Below, one piece after another: positions 63,798 through 64,000 of a DNA stretch of 64,000 nt; position 1 is the stretch's first letter, and every line of letters begins with the position of its first letter. The DNA is from Paenibacillus sp. (GTDB lineage: Bacteria > Bacillota > Bacilli > Paenibacillales > Paenibacillaceae), in NCBI GenBank assembly GCA_017512705.1, contig JAFWEX010000022.1, positions 62,001 through 126,000 of the forward strand. The letters are read 5' to 3'. The position numbers and the translations under genes are program-made. The notes beneath the pieces are model-generated. The model was not told the DNA's origin and did not search any database. It saw nothing but the letters and a program-made list of their open reading frames with translations.

Positions 63798-64000
63798 ATG
63801 AAAAATGATGATATTCAAGACAAAGGGTTGGACCGTTATAACACAGAGGCCAAGGAAGATCACCAACGCCAGCGTGTAGATTATCCGAGAAAAGCATACC
63901 GTGAAGAGTATGGCGCTGAGATGGCGCCACAAGCAACTGTTCGGAGCAGGGAGACAGAGCGTACAAGTTCCCGGGAAATTCCTGAGAAACACGAGGCAGA
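63798..64000 (+). CDS. Uncharacterised protein, 3' end outside window
   Basis: The frame starts at ATG 63798, 7 nt after CGGAGGTG, and is open to the window end (67 codons seen). The product begins MKNDDIQDKGLDRYNTEAKE and is highly charged and hydrophilic, without membrane segments so far. No family recognised. It is 34 bp after the DUF1540 gene and may be cotranscribed. Confidence 0.65.
   Translation, partial: MKNDDIQDKGLDRYNTEAKEDHQRQRVDYPRKAYREEYGAEMAPQATVRSRETERTSSREIPEKHEA

Overview
The window is chromosomal DNA of a spore-forming, low-to-mid G+C Gram-positive bacterium. It is most probably a Paenibacillus: the gene order follows the Bacillus subtilis block from gpr and spoIIP to sigA, but Paenibacillus-like genes are inserted (addBA-sbcDC next to rlmI, MocR pairs, long AddA and SbcC). 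Shine-Dalgarno sequences are strong, GTG and TTG starts are frequent, and sporulation genes are common (gpr, spoIIP, yqfCD, a CotD-like coat gene). I see no prophage, insertion sequence, CRISPR array or tRNA gene. Most of the window is conserved housekeeping DNA.

Layout. 1-4731: 3' part of gpr, then spoIIP, a yqxA-like gene and lepA. 4911-6682: hemW, carrying an in-frame TAG near its 5' end, and a GNAT acetyltransferase. 6994-12042: the class I heat-shock operon hrcA-grpE-dnaK-dnaJ behind a sigma-A promoter and a perfect CIRCE operator. 12178-13145: three small uncharacterised genes, two of which look like paralogues flanking a YfhD-like gene. 13315-17756: prmA, an M50 protease, rsmE, mtaB and a NUDIX hydrolase. 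17839-18837 (minus): a Na/Pi cotransporter. 18921-19190: a structured intergenic region with two diverged 51-bp repeats. 19241-33552: rlmI-like methyltransferase, addB-addA and sbcD-sbcC, a DNA recombination/repair cluster ending in a large compound terminator with a perfect 38-bp palindrome. 33874-44110: an Lsm-like small protein, hinT, rpsU, yqeY, the nfeD-floA operon (with a consensus sigma-W promoter), yqfC-yqfD, phoH and pgpH. 44144-50888: ybeY, dgkA, cdd, era, yqzL, recO and a glycine T-box controlling glyQ-glyS. 51100-56653: a UPF0178 gene, dnaG, rpoD, trmK and a Nif3-like gene. 56734-57142: rnpB. 57400-64000: a PLP aminotransferase divergent from a MocR regulator with four phased repeats between them, a CotD-like coat gene, an anchored subtilisin-like protease, YpuI-like and DUF1540 genes, and a gene cut off by the window end.

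Functional grouping. Protein quality control (hrcA operon), translation and RNA modification (lepA, prmA, rsmE, mtaB, rlmI, trmK, ybeY, era, glyQS, rnpB), recombination and replication (addAB, sbcCD, recO, dnaG, rpoD), envelope stress and membrane order (nfeD, floA, dgkA, pgpH) and sporulation (gpr, spoIIP, yqfCD, cotD-like) are interleaved, as in other Bacillales.

The points most worth a second look are the hemW amber codon, the palindrome-bearing three-way-junction terminator after sbcC, the A-type look of the RNase P RNA, the 51-bp structured repeats, the G+C-rich insert in sbcC and the phased MocR repeats. I found no clear evidence of a wholly new multi-gene system.
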